This document shows positions 1 to 9,199 of a stretch of 64,000 nucleotides of DNA, piece by piece; positions within the stretch are counted from its first letter, which is position 1; the number at the start of each line of letters is the position of its first letter. Under the pieces are notes generated by a model. It did not search any database. It saw only the letters and a list, made by a program, of their open reading frames with translations, and had not been told where the DNA came from. The position numbers were made by a program, and so were the translations under genes. Source of the DNA: Rhodopirellula baltica SH 1 (GTDB taxonomy: Bacteria; Planctomycetota; Planctomycetia; Pirellulales; Pirellulaceae); the NCBI RefSeq assembly GCF_000196115.1, contig NC_005027.1, positions 4,712,001 to 4,776,000 of the forward strand, read 5' to 3'.

Positions 1-858
1 CTGTGACGAATCAAACAGCCCCGAATCCAATAACAATGCCAGCGTTTGCATTTGGATCGCCATCCTACCAACCCCCTCTCCAGAGGCACCCTTCTTGCCG
101 GGATGAACAGCGGCAGCGATGTCAAGATTTCCGTTCGGAAGACAGACGATCCCGACATAGCCGTCATGCCCACAGTGCATTTGGATTTCACCAGATTCCA
201 AAATCCAATCAATCTGATTTGCGTCATCGCGACTCATATGAGCGGATAAACCCATTGGGCCATTGGGCGTTTCAACCCACCGAAGATCCGCCACATCGCG
301 TTGCCGAAAACGTCCGGTCAGCCCCGCCGCAACAACCATCAAGTCAAAAGCCTCTGGCGATCCCGTTCCGATGTCGATTGAAACGCTTTTGTCGGACTCC
401 GCCACGATGGTGGCTTCGCATGGCTGCCGCACTTCCACACCGGCCTCGATCGCCAACGTCAAAAGATGCTGATCCAATTCCGCACGCGAAAGTGCGATGC
501 CCTCACGAATTGGAATACGTACCGGGGGAACACGCGACGCTTTCTCGCCCACCATCTGTGTCACCGCTGAGCTAGCTTTCGTCACTTGAAAGTAGCCACG
601 AAAGAACTTGGTCGGCAGCCCGAGATCGCGAACTGATTCGCCGGCACCGATTGCATCCAGCGCAGCCAATCCCGCAGCCCCCAAACAACACCCGCAAACT
701 TTTTCGCGAGGAAAAACCGATCGCTCGAACAAGGTGACCTTGGCACCACGTTGCGCAAACCGAATTGCCGCAGCACAACCTGCCACGCCCGCACCAATGA
801 TTGCGACCTTGCCCAAGTCCCGAGTTTCAATCGAGGAACCTGATTCGGCGAGGCTCAT
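1..858 (-). CDS. FAD-dependent oxidoreductase, geranylgeranyl-reductase-like family (partial, C-terminus outside window)
   Basis: The frame is open from the ATG at 858 to the window edge, giving 286 residues of a family that usually has about 380-420, so roughly the last quarter is missing. An FAD-binding Rossmann motif GAGVAG lies at residues 22-27, with the acidic end of the second strand (FER) at 44-46. A PREKVCGCCLG segment at 50-60 matches the K-x-C-G motif of geranylgeranyl-reductase/halogenase-like flavoproteins. The start overlaps the stop of the upstream methyltransferase by one base (TGATG), so the two are probably translationally coupled. In other bacteria such a flavoprotein and methyltransferase pair often accompanies a type III polyketide synthase; that is inference, because the neighbour lies outside the window. 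The substrate is unknown. Confidence 0.82.
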   Translation of the reverse strand, partial: MSLAESGSSIETRDLGKVAIIGAGVAGCAAAIRFAQRGAKVTLFERSVFPREKVCGCCLGAAGLAALDAIGAGESVRDLGLPTKFFRGYFQVTKASSAVTQMVGEKASRVPPVRIPIREGIALSRAELDQHLLTLAIEAGVEVRQPCEATIVAESDKSVSIDIGTGSPEAFDLMVVAAGLTGRFRQRDVADLRWVETPNGPMGLSAHMSRDDANQIDWILESGEIQMHCGHDGYVGIVCLPNGNLDIAAAVHPGKKGASGEGVGRMAIQMQTLALLLDSGLFDSSQ

Positions 859-1613
859 CACGGAATGGCACCCGACAGAATTGGTGAAGGTGCCCCCACC
901 CTTTCTGCCACGCAGGCTTGATCGATCGCTGCAAGGAATCGGCAGGGAAAAGAAATGCGGACGGGAATGTCGTATCCCATCGCTTGTCGAAGAAGCGACG
1001 AAAACTCAGGGCGACTGTACGCAGCTCGAACACTGGCCGTTGCATCGTGGTGAACGATGTCGCTGCGCGAGACCAACCGCGATGCGGCGGCGACCAAAGC
1101 AAGGTTCACCGATGATCGATCCAGGTCACAGATCAGCACCGAGCGTTCACTCACGCGCCACATTTCCTGGATCAACCGGACCGCTTGATAGTTTTCTAAA
1201 TGGTGCATGAACAAGGAATTGGTCACGACATCAAATCCAGACGGCAATCCATCCACCAAGCAATCCCGCACGACAGTGCCCAAGGTCACGCCAGCAGCCT
1301 TGGCCGACTCCAAAGCAAAATCCATGGCGGTTTCACTGCGATCCAGCGAGGTGACCTCCATCTGGATGCCCTGTCGCTTGGCCCGGCACAACCAATCGAT
1401 CGGCAGGTCCGCGCTGCCGCTGGCAACATCCAAAATGCGCAGAGGTCGACGCGGTTGCTGCGACGCCAATCGAACCAACCGAGGGTAAAACACACGCGAG
1501 ACCAAACTGATTCGGTTCAACCGAGCCAATCCAGCCAAAGCCTGCCGATGTCGATCTGGATCCAAACCGGGATCGTCCATCCACTCATCACTGCGAATGC
1601 GTGCAAAGGTCAT
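858..1613 (-). CDS. class I SAM-dependent methyltransferase
   Basis: This 251-residue protein has the SAM-binding motif I ([11 protein letters not shown], residues 60-70), an acidic post-I position (SLDRSE) and a motif resembling the UbiE/COQ5-type middle region ([13 protein letters not shown]). It lacks membrane segments and a signal peptide, so it should be cytoplasmic. Its start overlaps the stop of the dehydrogenase upstream by four bases (ATGA), and its stop overlaps the start of the flavoprotein by one base, giving a tightly coupled three-gene unit. It probably methylates a small lipid-like or aromatic product that the flavoprotein also modifies. That role is inferred from coupling only; the acceptor cannot be read from the sequence. 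Confidence 0.85.
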   Translation of the reverse strand: MTFARIRSDEWMDDPGLDPDRHRQALAGLARLNRISLVSRVFYPRLVRLASQQPRRPLRILDVASGSADLPIDWLCRAKRQGIQMEVTSLDRSETAMDFALESAKAAGVTLGTVVRDCLVDGLPSGFDVVTNSLFMHHLENYQAVRLIQEMWRVSERSVLICDLDRSSVNLALVAAASRLVSRSDIVHHDATASVRAAYSRPEFSSLLRQAMGYDIPVRISFPCRFLAAIDQACVAERVGAPSPILSGAIP

Positions 1614-2608
1614 GATGGTGTGGCAACCACCTCATTGACCAACTCTTCATCGCGGCTGAACGCATCGATGCTTTGAAGCGTCGTTTCCGCAATGGTTTCC
1701 AGTGCTTCTCGTGTGAAGAAGGCTTGGTGAGAAGTGATCAAGACATTTGGAAATGTCATCAAACGCGAAAGCACGTCATCCTGCATGACCTGCTGTGACA
1801 GATCTTCAAAGAACACGCCTGATTCCTCTTCGTAGACATCCAAGGCAAACCCGCCCAACTGGCCGGACTTCAAACCTTCAATAGCCGCAGAAGTATCGAC
1901 CAATCCACCTCGCGATGTGTTGACCAACATCGCACCGCGTTTCATTTTGCTCAGTCGTTCGGCATCGATCAAATGATATGTGTCCGGGGTCAGCGGGCAC
2001 TGCAGAGAAACCAAATCAGACTCGGCCAGCAATCGATCCAGATCAACGTATTCGCCAAGCTTTTTGGCCTCGTCATTCGGATAAGGATCGTACATCAACA
2101 CGCGGCAACCAAAACCGCCCACGATCCCAGCCAGCGTACGACCGATCGCACCGGTACCGATCACGCCAAACGTTCGGCCGTGCAAATCGAAACCCAAAAA
2201 CCCATCGATCGAAAAGTTGTTCTCACGCACTCGGTTGTATGCTTTGTGAATCTTCCGATTCAAAGTCAAAATCAATCCGATCGTATGCTCCGCCACCGCA
2301 TACGGCGAATAACGAGGAACTCGCACAACGCGAACACCAAACTTCGCGGCGGCGTCCAAGTCGACATTGTTGACGCCGGCGCATCGCATGGCGAGCAAGC
2401 CGATTCCAACCTCGCTGACTCGCTGGAGCACAGAAGCATCCAACGTGTCGTTGACGAAGGCACACACGGCATCGCATCCCTCCGCCAACACCACGGTCGA
2501 CGCATCCAACCGGTGTTCCAGGAACACAAATTCATGCTCGAACTTTTCCGAAGCCGCTGACAAAAACTGCTCGTCGTAGGGCTTGGTGCTGAAGCAGGCG
2601 ATCTTCAT
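1610..2608 (-). CDS. ldhA: D-2-hydroxyacid dehydrogenase, LdhA-like (fermentative D-lactate dehydrogenase family)
   Basis: This 332-residue NAD-dependent dehydrogenase resembles E. coli LdhA along its whole length. It shares the N-terminus ([15 protein letters not shown]), the segment [13 protein letters not shown] at 75-87, the nucleotide-binding GTGAIG at 151-156, the catalytic Arg in VNTSRGG and the catalytic His in SHQAF near the C-terminus. The expected reaction is pyruvate to D-lactate, although the wider family also reduces other 2-ketoacids. It is the first gene of an overlapping unit with the methyltransferase and flavoprotein, an unusual place for a fermentation enzyme. Substrate specificity within the family is therefore the main uncertainty. 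Confidence 0.88.
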   Translation of the reverse strand: MKIACFSTKPYDEQFLSAASEKFEHEFVFLEHRLDASTVVLAEGCDAVCAFVNDTLDASVLQRVSEVGIGLLAMRCAGVNNVDLDAAAKFGVRVVRVPRYSPYAVAEHTIGLILTLNRKIHKAYNRVRENNFSIDGFLGFDLHGRTFGVIGTGAIGRTLAGIVGGFGCRVLMYDPYPNDEAKKLGEYVDLDRLLAESDLVSLQCPLTPDTYHLIDAERLSKMKRGAMLVNTSRGGLVDTSAAIEGLKSGQLGGFALDVYEEESGVFFEDLSQQVMQDDVLSRLMTFPNVLITSHQAFFTREALETIAETTLQSIDAFSRDEELVNEVVATPS

Positions 2609-2689
2609 GAACCGCTCTCAATATTCAAAGTATCTCAATCAATCTAAATGGGTTTCGATGAGGACGAAAAACAGTCTGTCGTCGACTCA

Positions 2690-4099
2690 TCACAATCCGG
2701 CCGCCGCCGCATCCGATCCGCCAACCACGTTCGTGTTCCCGCCACCAGGAGTTTGCTCCGACGTCGAGTCCACACCACGCCAACGAATGAACAGTGTCAC
2801 CAAACTGGCCGCGATAACGACCAAACTGACCCACTGCGAGATCGACAACGAAGTGCCAAATTGACCCTTCTCGTCGACGCGAATCCACTCCAACACGATT
2901 CGAAGCACACCGTAGGCGATGAAGCCGACCAGCATCAGAACACCCGGCCGACGTCCTCCCGTGATAGCTCGCTCCGTCACGGCGTCATCCGTTTGCTTGG
3001 ACGGCCGATGCAGGATTCGTTCCACAATCAGCAAAACAACAAACATGATGGCGGCGAACACGGAACTGATAATTTGCGTGCCCCAAACGGGATCCGCAAT
3101 CGAGGGCAAATCACGCGGCGAAAATCTCGCCACAACTTCGTCATCTCTTAGCACGACAACGCCTGGTAAAGCTTCTTCCGCGGGCCGATCCAACGGCACT
3201 TGGTCCCGATAGGATGGATCCAGGGCGATCGTCAGCGTTTCGCCCTTCTTCACTCCCGCTTGGTTGGCCAACGAATCTGGACGCACCGAATCCACAACCA
3301 TCTGCGATTGACCGGCGGGTGGCTCCTCGTCCGACACGACCGGATGCCCTTCGATGCCCAGCAATTCGCCCGACAACAACTGCTCAGCATGGACCTGTGA
3401 GCCCGCCGGAAATTGAACCGCCAATGGTCCCGCTTCGCACGCGCCACCGTAGCAGCATCCGTTCATCAAGCACCCCAATCGACCAAACAGCAACCCTACG
3501 AACACGCAAGGGATGATCACGTCTCCGATTCGCCAGATCGGCGTTTGATGTCGCTTCAACGCGATCAACGATGCAATGAACCCACCGATGAATCCGCCAT
3601 AGACGACCAATCCGCCTTGGTTTAGCGCCGCCATTGCCATCAGGGTTTCACCCCAGGTCGGCCGCAGGAAATCTTCGTAGTACTGCGTGACGTAAAAAAC
3701 ACGAGCCCCCAAAAGCCCACCGATGAACGTCCAGGGCGCCAATTGCAGAATCGAGTCGGCTCCCAACCCGGCACGCTCGGCTCGCCAAGCCGCCAAGCCA
3801 ACCGACGCAATCGCGGCCAGCATCAAGAACATTCCGTAGCCACGGACCGCGACACCGACCGGATCGCCCAAAGTGTTGACCAACTCGGTTCTCGGGACCA
3901 CGACCACCAGAATCACCGCGGCCATCACGGCAAAGCCTGCGATCTGACGAATGGCGGTGGAAGCACCCAAACCACCGCGGCGGGATTCCCAGCCGACATA
4001 GGCCAAAACGGCAATCAACAAGAACAGCAACGCCCAACCAATCCCAAAAATGGGCCAGCCCGCGAATTCGTGAGGGATCAAAAACAGCGTCCGACGCAT
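2690..4099 (-). CDS. lgt: prolipoprotein diacylglyceryl transferase with a PDZ-like insert
   Basis: Lgt transfers diacylglycerol from phosphatidylglycerol to the lipobox cysteine of prolipoproteins in the inner membrane. This polytopic protein has the family blocks RGYGMF, GGLLGARVFYV, VVYGGFIGGF, GRLGCLMNGCCYG (with the conserved Arg) and, near the end, EWIRVDEKGQFGTSLSISQW. Tyr replaces the His of E. coli in the YGG block, as in several other phyla. At about 469 residues it is much longer than the usual 260-300. The excess lies mainly in roughly residues 225-345, between the GCC block and the last helices, and looks like a periplasmic PDZ-like module (VVDSVRPDSLANQAGVKKG). The start at 4099 was preferred over an ATG 69 bases upstream, because MRRTLFLIPHEF is followed directly by the first membrane segment. 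Confidence 0.87.
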   Translation of the reverse strand: MRRTLFLIPHEFAGWPIFGIGWALLFLLIAVLAYVGWESRRGGLGASTAIRQIAGFAVMAAVILVVVVPRTELVNTLGDPVGVAVRGYGMFLMLAAIASVGLAAWRAERAGLGADSILQLAPWTFIGGLLGARVFYVTQYYEDFLRPTWGETLMAMAALNQGGLVVYGGFIGGFIASLIALKRHQTPIWRIGDVIIPCVFVGLLFGRLGCLMNGCCYGGACEAGPLAVQFPAGSQVHAEQLLSGELLGIEGHPVVSDEEPPAGQSQMVVDSVRPDSLANQAGVKKGETLTIALDPSYRDQVPLDRPAEEALPGVVVLRDDEVVARFSPRDLPSIADPVWGTQIISSVFAAIMFVVLLIVERILHRPSKQTDDAVTERAITGGRRPGVLMLVGFIAYGVLRIVLEWIRVDEKGQFGTSLSISQWVSLVVIAASLVTLFIRWRGVDSTSEQTPGGGNTNVVGGSDAAAAGL

Positions 4100-4454
4100 G
4101 GTTGCCTGTCGAGAGAGGGTCAGTCCGTCAAATGCGTGCGGAATTCGCACGGTTCTCGCCACTTCCAAATTCCGGTGGCACTTGCCTTTATCGTCGCATC
4201 GTTCGGCCTGAAACGATAGGCGAATTGGCTCGTGACAACTGTTCCAACCGGTCCAGACCGACCGAAGTGCCGCGGGGAAATGGCGAAATCACGGGAACTT
4301 GGGTATTTTCTTTTGGTTGAACTATACTGACGGCCAAACCTAGAAGGCGAGTTTGTTATCCTTGCCACGCGAGCGGATCGTCTCGCCCAAACCGGGACCT
4401 GTGTCCCGCTCCAATTGCATCCTGATTCTCCGAAATTGATCGAGGTTCCCGTCC
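4100..4454. other. spacer between divergent lgt and small membrane protein
   Basis: No gene could be supported in this 355-base spacer. It should hold the lgt promoter on one strand and the promoter of the small membrane protein on the other; a candidate for the latter is listed separately. Confidence 0.5.
4299..4328 (+). promoter_or_regulatory. candidate sigma-70-like promoter for the small membrane protein
   Basis: TTGGGT (4299-4304) and TATACT (4323-4328) are separated by 18 bases, a reasonable housekeeping-type match. It lies about 125 bases before the start at 4455. Planctomycete promoters are poorly conserved, so this is only a candidate. Confidence 0.3.
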
Positions 4455-4658
4455 ATGCCCAAGGCTCTTTGTCTAGTTAGCCTTGTGGCGTCCATCTTGC
4501 TGTTGGTGCTATTTGGAGCCGATTTGCTGTTGGGCGTGGCTGGAATGAGCGACATGGCTCCGCTCGGATCCGCCAGCATGCTGATGAACCTCGGTTTCGT
4601 CATTTTCTCTGGTTTGCTGGCCTTCCTCAGCTTCACCACCTACCGCGAACAGCGGTAG
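4455..4658 (+). CDS. small two-helix membrane protein of unknown function
   Basis: This 67-residue protein is nearly all membrane: one hydrophobic helix at about residues 4-28 (LCLVSLVASILLLVLFGADL) and another at about 42-60, ending in a charged YREQR tail. The hydrophobic pattern and ATG start suggest a real gene despite its size. It stands alone between divergent lgt and the Tat-exported propeller gene. I do not recognise a family and assign no function. Confidence 0.6.
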   Translation: MPKALCLVSLVASILLLVLFGADLLLGVAGMSDMAPLGSASMLMNLGFVIFSGLLAFLSFTTYREQR

Positions 4659-4963
4659 CGAAGCCCCCTCGGCGACGTCTTTTGTCCGCCGATTTCGTCC
4701 GAGTCGTTCTAGGAAACGCTCGTGGCTAAGGCATTAGTCTCGCGGCTGGCTCCGCGATTAACGTAGCCCGCGTTGTTGCAGCCCCGTGTTGCTGCACGCT
4801 CGAGTCTTCGCTGACCCGAGCGATCACGCCACGGTGGCGACCGCCAATCAACTAAACTGCTGGGCCGGTTCGTTGGCTTGGGCCCTCGCATCGCCTCGGC
4901 TCATCGCGCCGCCCATCTCCCGCCTCAGCTCCCTCCCCCACCCTCCCCACCGGAGTCGCTCCG
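4659..4963. other. gene-free spacer with small palindromes
   Basis: No gene is supported here. There are short hairpins: TCGCGG/CCGCGA (4740-4757), GCAGC/GCTGC in the following 50 bases, and CGCTCG/CGAGCG near 4800. They could be remnants of an intergenic repeat or terminators without a U-tract. Confidence 0.4.
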
Positions 4964-6301
4964 ATGCCACGCTTCAATCCGCTCCCCCGCCGCCAATTCC
5001 TCGCAACCAATCTCGCCGCCGGATCCGCCTTGCTTGCGAGTTCCTCCTCGCTGCCTTTCGCGAAGGAAACCGCGAGCGAAACCGGTCCGCTAGAAACCTT
5101 TGTTCCGGCGCGAACGATCACTCACGGGCCCAAATTTCACTGGTTTGGCTACTACGACAAACAAGAATTCGATCCCACCGGCCGCTTCGTGCTGTCCAAC
5201 GAAGTCGACTTTGAAGGCCGCAGCCCCAACGCCGAGGATCGCATTGGAGTTGGATACGTGGACACCGCCAACGACAATCAATGGATCCCGTTGGGCACCA
5301 GTCAGGCTTGGGGGTGGCAACAAGGATGCATGCTGCAGTTCGTCGGCCAAGACGGCAAACGCGTTCTTTGGAACGACCAAGATGGCGATCGGTTTGTGTG
5401 CCGCATCCGTGACCTGACGTCGGGCCAGACGAAAACGATTGATCGACCGATCTACACGATCAGCCAAGACGGACGGACTGGTTTGTCCGCTGATTTCCGG
5501 CGGATCAACAACCTTCGACCTGGCTACGGTTATTCCGGACTTGCTGATCCGCACGTTGACGAGCGAGCCCCGGAGGCATCCGGCGTTTGGCGAGTGGACC
5601 TGCAAACCGGCCGCAGCGAACTGATTTTGTCCCTGGCCCAGGTCGCTCAATTGCCTTGGCCCGATGGCGACAAACATGCCGACGCGTGGCACTATTTCAA
5701 TCACCTTCTGATCAACCCATCCGGCACCCGCTTCATTGTGCTGCACCGGTATCGTCCTGAATTCGATCCGTCGACACTGCAGTACAAAGGCGGTTTTGTC
5801 ACGCGTATGTTGACCGCCAACATGGACGGCTCGGATCTGCATGTGCTCGATCCATCCGGCTACACATCGCACTTCATTTGGAAAGGCGACGATGCCGTGA
5901 CCATGTGGACCCGGCCCGCCGGCAAACCCAATGGTTTCTATGTCTTTGACGATCAAACCGATGCTGTTCGTCCGGTTGGCGCCGGCAAGATGCCAACCAA
6001 CGGGCACAACACTTACCTGGCGGGCGACTACGGGGATTGGATTCTCAACGATACCTACCCGAGCAAGTCCCGACGTCAAACGGTTTACCTGTATCACGCT
6101 CCCAGCGACCGACGATTTGATCTTGGGCATTTCCCATCGCCCAAACGCTACACCGGCGAATGGCGTTGCGACACGCACCCACGATGCAGCCCTGATGGAC
6201 GTACAGTTGCGATCGACAGCCCGCACGCGGTTGACCAGAACGAAGGCGGACGCCAAGTTCACTTGCTGGACATCGGCGAATTGCTGGATGCCAACTCGTG
6301 A
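4964..6301 (+). CDS. Tat-exported beta-propeller (TolB-like) protein of unknown function
   Basis: The 445-residue product starts with a twin-arginine signal (LPRRQFLATN, residues 7-16) followed by an Ala/Ser-rich hydrophobic stretch, so it should be exported folded. The mature part has recurring W/D-rich strands such as GRFVLSNEVDFEG, GKRVLWNDQDGDRF and HPRCSPDGRTVAIDS, which is the usual look of a TolB/WD-like propeller; the last one is a classic SPDG blade motif. No catalytic signature was recognised. It is followed after 38 bases by mrp, but a functional tie is not evident. Confidence 0.72.
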   Translation: MPRFNPLPRRQFLATNLAAGSALLASSSSLPFAKETASETGPLETFVPARTITHGPKFHWFGYYDKQEFDPTGRFVLSNEVDFEGRSPNAEDRIGVGYVDTANDNQWIPLGTSQAWGWQQGCMLQFVGQDGKRVLWNDQDGDRFVCRIRDLTSGQTKTIDRPIYTISQDGRTGLSADFRRINNLRPGYGYSGLADPHVDERAPEASGVWRVDLQTGRSELILSLAQVAQLPWPDGDKHADAWHYFNHLLINPSGTRFIVLHRYRPEFDPSTLQYKGGFVTRMLTANMDGSDLHVLDPSGYTSHFIWKGDDAVTMWTRPAGKPNGFYVFDDQTDAVRPVGAGKMPTNGHNTYLAGDYGDWILNDTYPSKSRRQTVYLYHAPSDRRFDLGHFPSPKRYTGEWRCDTHPRCSPDGRTVAIDSPHAVDQNEGGRQVHLLDIGELLDANS

Positions 6302-6339
6302 CACCACTTCCCTGGTCTTGATCGCCCCTGGTTTTTGAA

Positions 6340-7470
6340 ATGACGACTCCCGTCGAACCCGACGCCCTGATCGCCTCTCTTCGCGAACGAATCGGCCAAC
6401 ACCCGGATCCTGAAACCGGACGGCCAATCGAAAGCACCGGGCAATTGGGCGAAATCACGCTGGATGGCGACACGATCAAACTGTCTGTGGGAATCACGTC
6501 CCACTGCCAACCCATCGCCGACGAGATCGCGGACACGATTCGCGATCTGGCTTTGACGGTGGCACCGGGAAAAACCATCCAGGTGCAAACACCTGTTCAT
6601 GCTCGCCCACCAGCTCGACTGGGTCAGGTTGGCTTGAAAGCCAAAAGCGTGATCCTGGTCGGCAGCGGCAAAGGTGGCGTTGGCAAGAGCACCGTGGCAA
6701 CGTCTTTGGCACTGACACTTCGCCGATTGGGTGCGACTGTCGGCCTCATGGACGCCGATGTTTACGGCCCCAGCGTCCCGCATTTACTGGGATTGTCCGG
6801 TCGTCCCGCGATCTCCGAAGACAAAAAAATTGAACCGATTCGCCTCGGCCCCAATGGCGAATCAGGAGTCCCACCCGAAACCGAAGGCGCAATGCCCGTC
6901 ATGTCGATGGGATTCCTGCTGGAACCGGACCAAGCCGTGATTTGGCGTGGTCCGATGCTGCACGGTTCGATCCAACAATTCCTACGTGACACGTCCTGGG
7001 GCGAACTGGATTACTTGGTCATTGACATGCCACCGGGCACCGGCGACATCGCATTGACGCTGTCGCAAGCGATCCCAATCACGGGTGCTGTCGTGGTTTG
7101 CACCCCACAGGAAGTCGCCCTGCTGGACGCGGTCAAAGCCATCAGCATGTTCCGCAAAGTCAACATTCCGATCGCGGGCATGGTGGAAAACATGAGCGGA
7201 TTCACTTGCCCGGATTGTGGCAAGACCTACGACATCTTCGGTCGTGGTGGTGCTCGCGACAAAGCCGAAGAACTCACCGTTCCTTATCTAGGTGGATTGC
7301 CCATCGACATCACACTTCGTGAAGCCGGTGACGCGGGCAAATTGGCCGAGGTTCTCGCGAACGATCATCGCGCCCGCGCACCGTTTGACCAAGTCGCTCG
7401 TTCATTGGTTCGCAATCTGGCCGCGAAAGCCGCTTCGGCACCGCCTAAAGCTTCGCTGCCGACGCTGTAG
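6340..7470 (+). CDS. apbC: Mrp/NBP35-family P-loop ATPase, iron-sulfur cluster carrier
   Basis: This 376-residue protein contains an N-terminal MIP18-like domain (about 1-85) followed by the deviant Walker A motif GSGKGGVGKST (108-118) of the MinD/Mrp class. It also has DADVYGPSVP, the Walker B region YLVIDMPPGTGD, and a CPDC motif at about residues 290-293, where Mrp proteins bind a bridging Fe-S cluster at the dimer interface. It should carry [4Fe-4S] clusters to apoproteins in the cytoplasm. It lies 38 bases after the propeller gene and 54 bases before the SDR gene, all on the same strand, so it may be co-transcribed with them. Length and motifs are typical. Confidence 0.93.
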   Translation: MTTPVEPDALIASLRERIGQHPDPETGRPIESTGQLGEITLDGDTIKLSVGITSHCQPIADEIADTIRDLALTVAPGKTIQVQTPVHARPPARLGQVGLKAKSVILVGSGKGGVGKSTVATSLALTLRRLGATVGLMDADVYGPSVPHLLGLSGRPAISEDKKIEPIRLGPNGESGVPPETEGAMPVMSMGFLLEPDQAVIWRGPMLHGSIQQFLRDTSWGELDYLVIDMPPGTGDIALTLSQAIPITGAVVVCTPQEVALLDAVKAISMFRKVNIPIAGMVENMSGFTCPDCGKTYDIFGRGGARDKAEELTVPYLGGLPIDITLREAGDAGKLAEVLANDHRARAPFDQVARSLVRNLAAKAASAPPKASLPTL

Positions 7471-7524
7471 TCCAACGGGCTGATTGAACTCGACCACCTT
7501 TTTCCATTCCCCACCGAGTCCTCG

Positions 7525-8280
7525 ATGTCTTCTTCATCACGTCCCGTTGCTTTGGTCACTGGCGCCGCCACTGGTGTGGGGCGAGCCTGCGCAATCGGAC
7601 TGGCCCGGCAAGGTCACGATGTCATCGTCAACTATTCACGCAGTGAAGCAGAGGCCAAACAAACAGCCGCCGACGTGGAAGCCCTCGGCGCGAAATCCAT
7701 GTTGGTCCGATGTGATGTGTCGATCGATGAAGATGTCCGCGCGATGATCCATCAGATTGGCGAAACCTTTGGACGGCTGGATTGCCTGATCAACAACGCG
7801 GCTACCACCGAGTTCATTGAACATTCTGAACTCGAAACGCTCACCGAACCGATGTGGGACCGCATCCTCGGCGTGAATTTGAAAGGTCCCTTCTTTGTCA
7901 CACGAGCCGCCGCCGAATTGCTTCGCGAGGGCGAAGGTGGCTCCGTCGTCAACGTGAGTTCCGTTGCGGGAATCACCGGTTCGGGTTCGTCGATTGCGTA
8001 CTGTGCCAGCAAAGGTGGATTGAACACGCTCACCAAATCGCTGGCCCGTGCTCTCGCCCCCAAAATTCGCGTCAACGCCGTCTGCCCCGGCCCAATCGAC
8101 AGCCGTTGGATTCGACAGGGCAATCCGAACTGGGATCTTGAGGAAATGGTCGCGGATTACCCGATTCCCAAGGCATCTCAGCCAGAAGATATCGCCGACG
8201 CGGTGCTGTTTTTTGCGACGGGAACCAGCATGACAACCGGCCAGCTTCTCCCCGTCGATGGCGGCCAAACGTTAGGTTAG
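7525..8280 (+). CDS. short-chain dehydrogenase/reductase (FabG-like SDR)
   Basis: This classical SDR of 251 residues has the cofactor motif TGAATGVG near residues 11-18, the NNAA motif (INNAATTEF), a catalytic Ser in NVSSVAG, the YxxxK pair in YCASKGG, and the PGP segment. The C-terminus GQLLPVDGGQTLG matches the FabG/3-oxoacyl-ACP reductase branch, which reduces carbonyls with NADPH. Because the branch is broad, the substrate is left open. It sits between mrp and the aquaporin gene on the same strand. Confidence 0.85.
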   Translation: MSSSSRPVALVTGAATGVGRACAIGLARQGHDVIVNYSRSEAEAKQTAADVEALGAKSMLVRCDVSIDEDVRAMIHQIGETFGRLDCLINNAATTEFIEHSELETLTEPMWDRILGVNLKGPFFVTRAAAELLREGEGGSVVNVSSVAGITGSGSSIAYCASKGGLNTLTKSLARALAPKIRVNAVCPGPIDSRWIRQGNPNWDLEEMVADYPIPKASQPEDIADAVLFFATGTSMTTGQLLPVDGGQTLG

Positions 8281-8408
8281 TGCCTGTTCACCAAAAACCT
8301 GAGGCGGCCTCTCGTTCAGTGAACCGTTGGAGGTGATGCGATTTGGCGACCAAGTCCGCGCATTCCAGCGTCTTGGCGGTCAAACGAATACTGAAGAAAG
8401 GTGGAACC

Positions 8409-9158
8409 ATGCATCCGTACGTCGCAGAGTTTGTTGGGACGATGTTCCTGATCTTGTTTGGCAATGGAGTGGTCGCGAACGTCGTTCTGCCAAAGACCAA
8501 CGGGAACAATGGTGGCTGGATCGTGATCGCCGCGGGATGGGGCATCGCCGTTTTCATCGGAGCGTTCTGTGCCAGCGAATTCAGTGGGGCACATCTGAAT
8601 CCTGCCGTCACCTTCGCGATGTACTGGGCGGACACAGAATTCGGTCTGCTGGACAGTGGCGGGTACATCGGCGCTCAAATGTTGGGTGCAATGGCTGGGG
8701 CAGCGTTGGTCTACGTCTTTTACCGCGAACATTTTCGAGAAGCGTCGGACGACCCGGATGGCATGTTGGCCTGTTTCAGCACAGCACCTAGCATTCGCAA
8801 ACTTCCGCAAGCGTTTGTCTGTGAAATGATTGGCACGTTCGCATTGATCCTGCCTATCTTCTTGATGGTTGCCCCCGGTTTCAGCTCTGGACCGGAACCG
8901 GTCGACACTGACCCCGTGCTCGGACTGGGCTCGATCGGGTTGCTACCCGTCGGTTTGCTTGTCTTCGGCATCGGTTTGTCGCTGGGAGGAACAACCGGCT
9001 ACGCGATCAACCCGGCCCGAGACCTCGGCCCGCGATTGATTCATGCCTTGCTACCAATCAAAGGGAAACAAGGAAGCGATTGGTCCTATGCCTGGGTACC
9101 CGTGCTTGGTCCGCTCACCGGTGCCGCCCTGGCCGTTGTCGTCAACTCGTTTTTGTAG
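8409..9158 (+). CDS. glpF: MIP-family channel, glycerol facilitator type
   Basis: The 249-residue membrane channel has both half-helix signatures: HLNPAVTF in the first half and GYAINPARDLGPR in the second. The Asp after the second NPAR is typical of glycerol facilitators rather than water-specific aquaporins, so passive uptake of glycerol or similar polyols is expected. Six hydrophobic segments are visible. The ATG at 8409 was chosen because a strong Shine-Dalgarno sequence (GAAAGGTGG) lies just before it and the protein then begins at the first helix; an upstream in-frame ATG at 8343 would add a charged extension. No glycerol kinase gene is next to it. It converges with the histidine kinase, 41 bases away. 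Confidence 0.88.
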   Translation: MHPYVAEFVGTMFLILFGNGVVANVVLPKTNGNNGGWIVIAAGWGIAVFIGAFCASEFSGAHLNPAVTFAMYWADTEFGLLDSGGYIGAQMLGAMAGAALVYVFYREHFREASDDPDGMLACFSTAPSIRKLPQAFVCEMIGTFALILPIFLMVAPGFSSGPEPVDTDPVLGLGSIGLLPVGLLVFGIGLSLGGTTGYAINPARDLGPRLIHALLPIKGKQGSDWSYAWVPVLGPLTGAALAVVVNSFL

Positions 9159-9199
9159 ACCACCGCGAGCCAATCGTCGCGGCAATGTTGGTATCGCCA

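Noticed and set aside
5090-6427. 445-codon minus-strand open frame over the Tat propeller gene
   Set aside because: It lies antisense to a gene with a Tat signal and propeller motifs, and shows no domain. Long antisense frames are common in this base composition.
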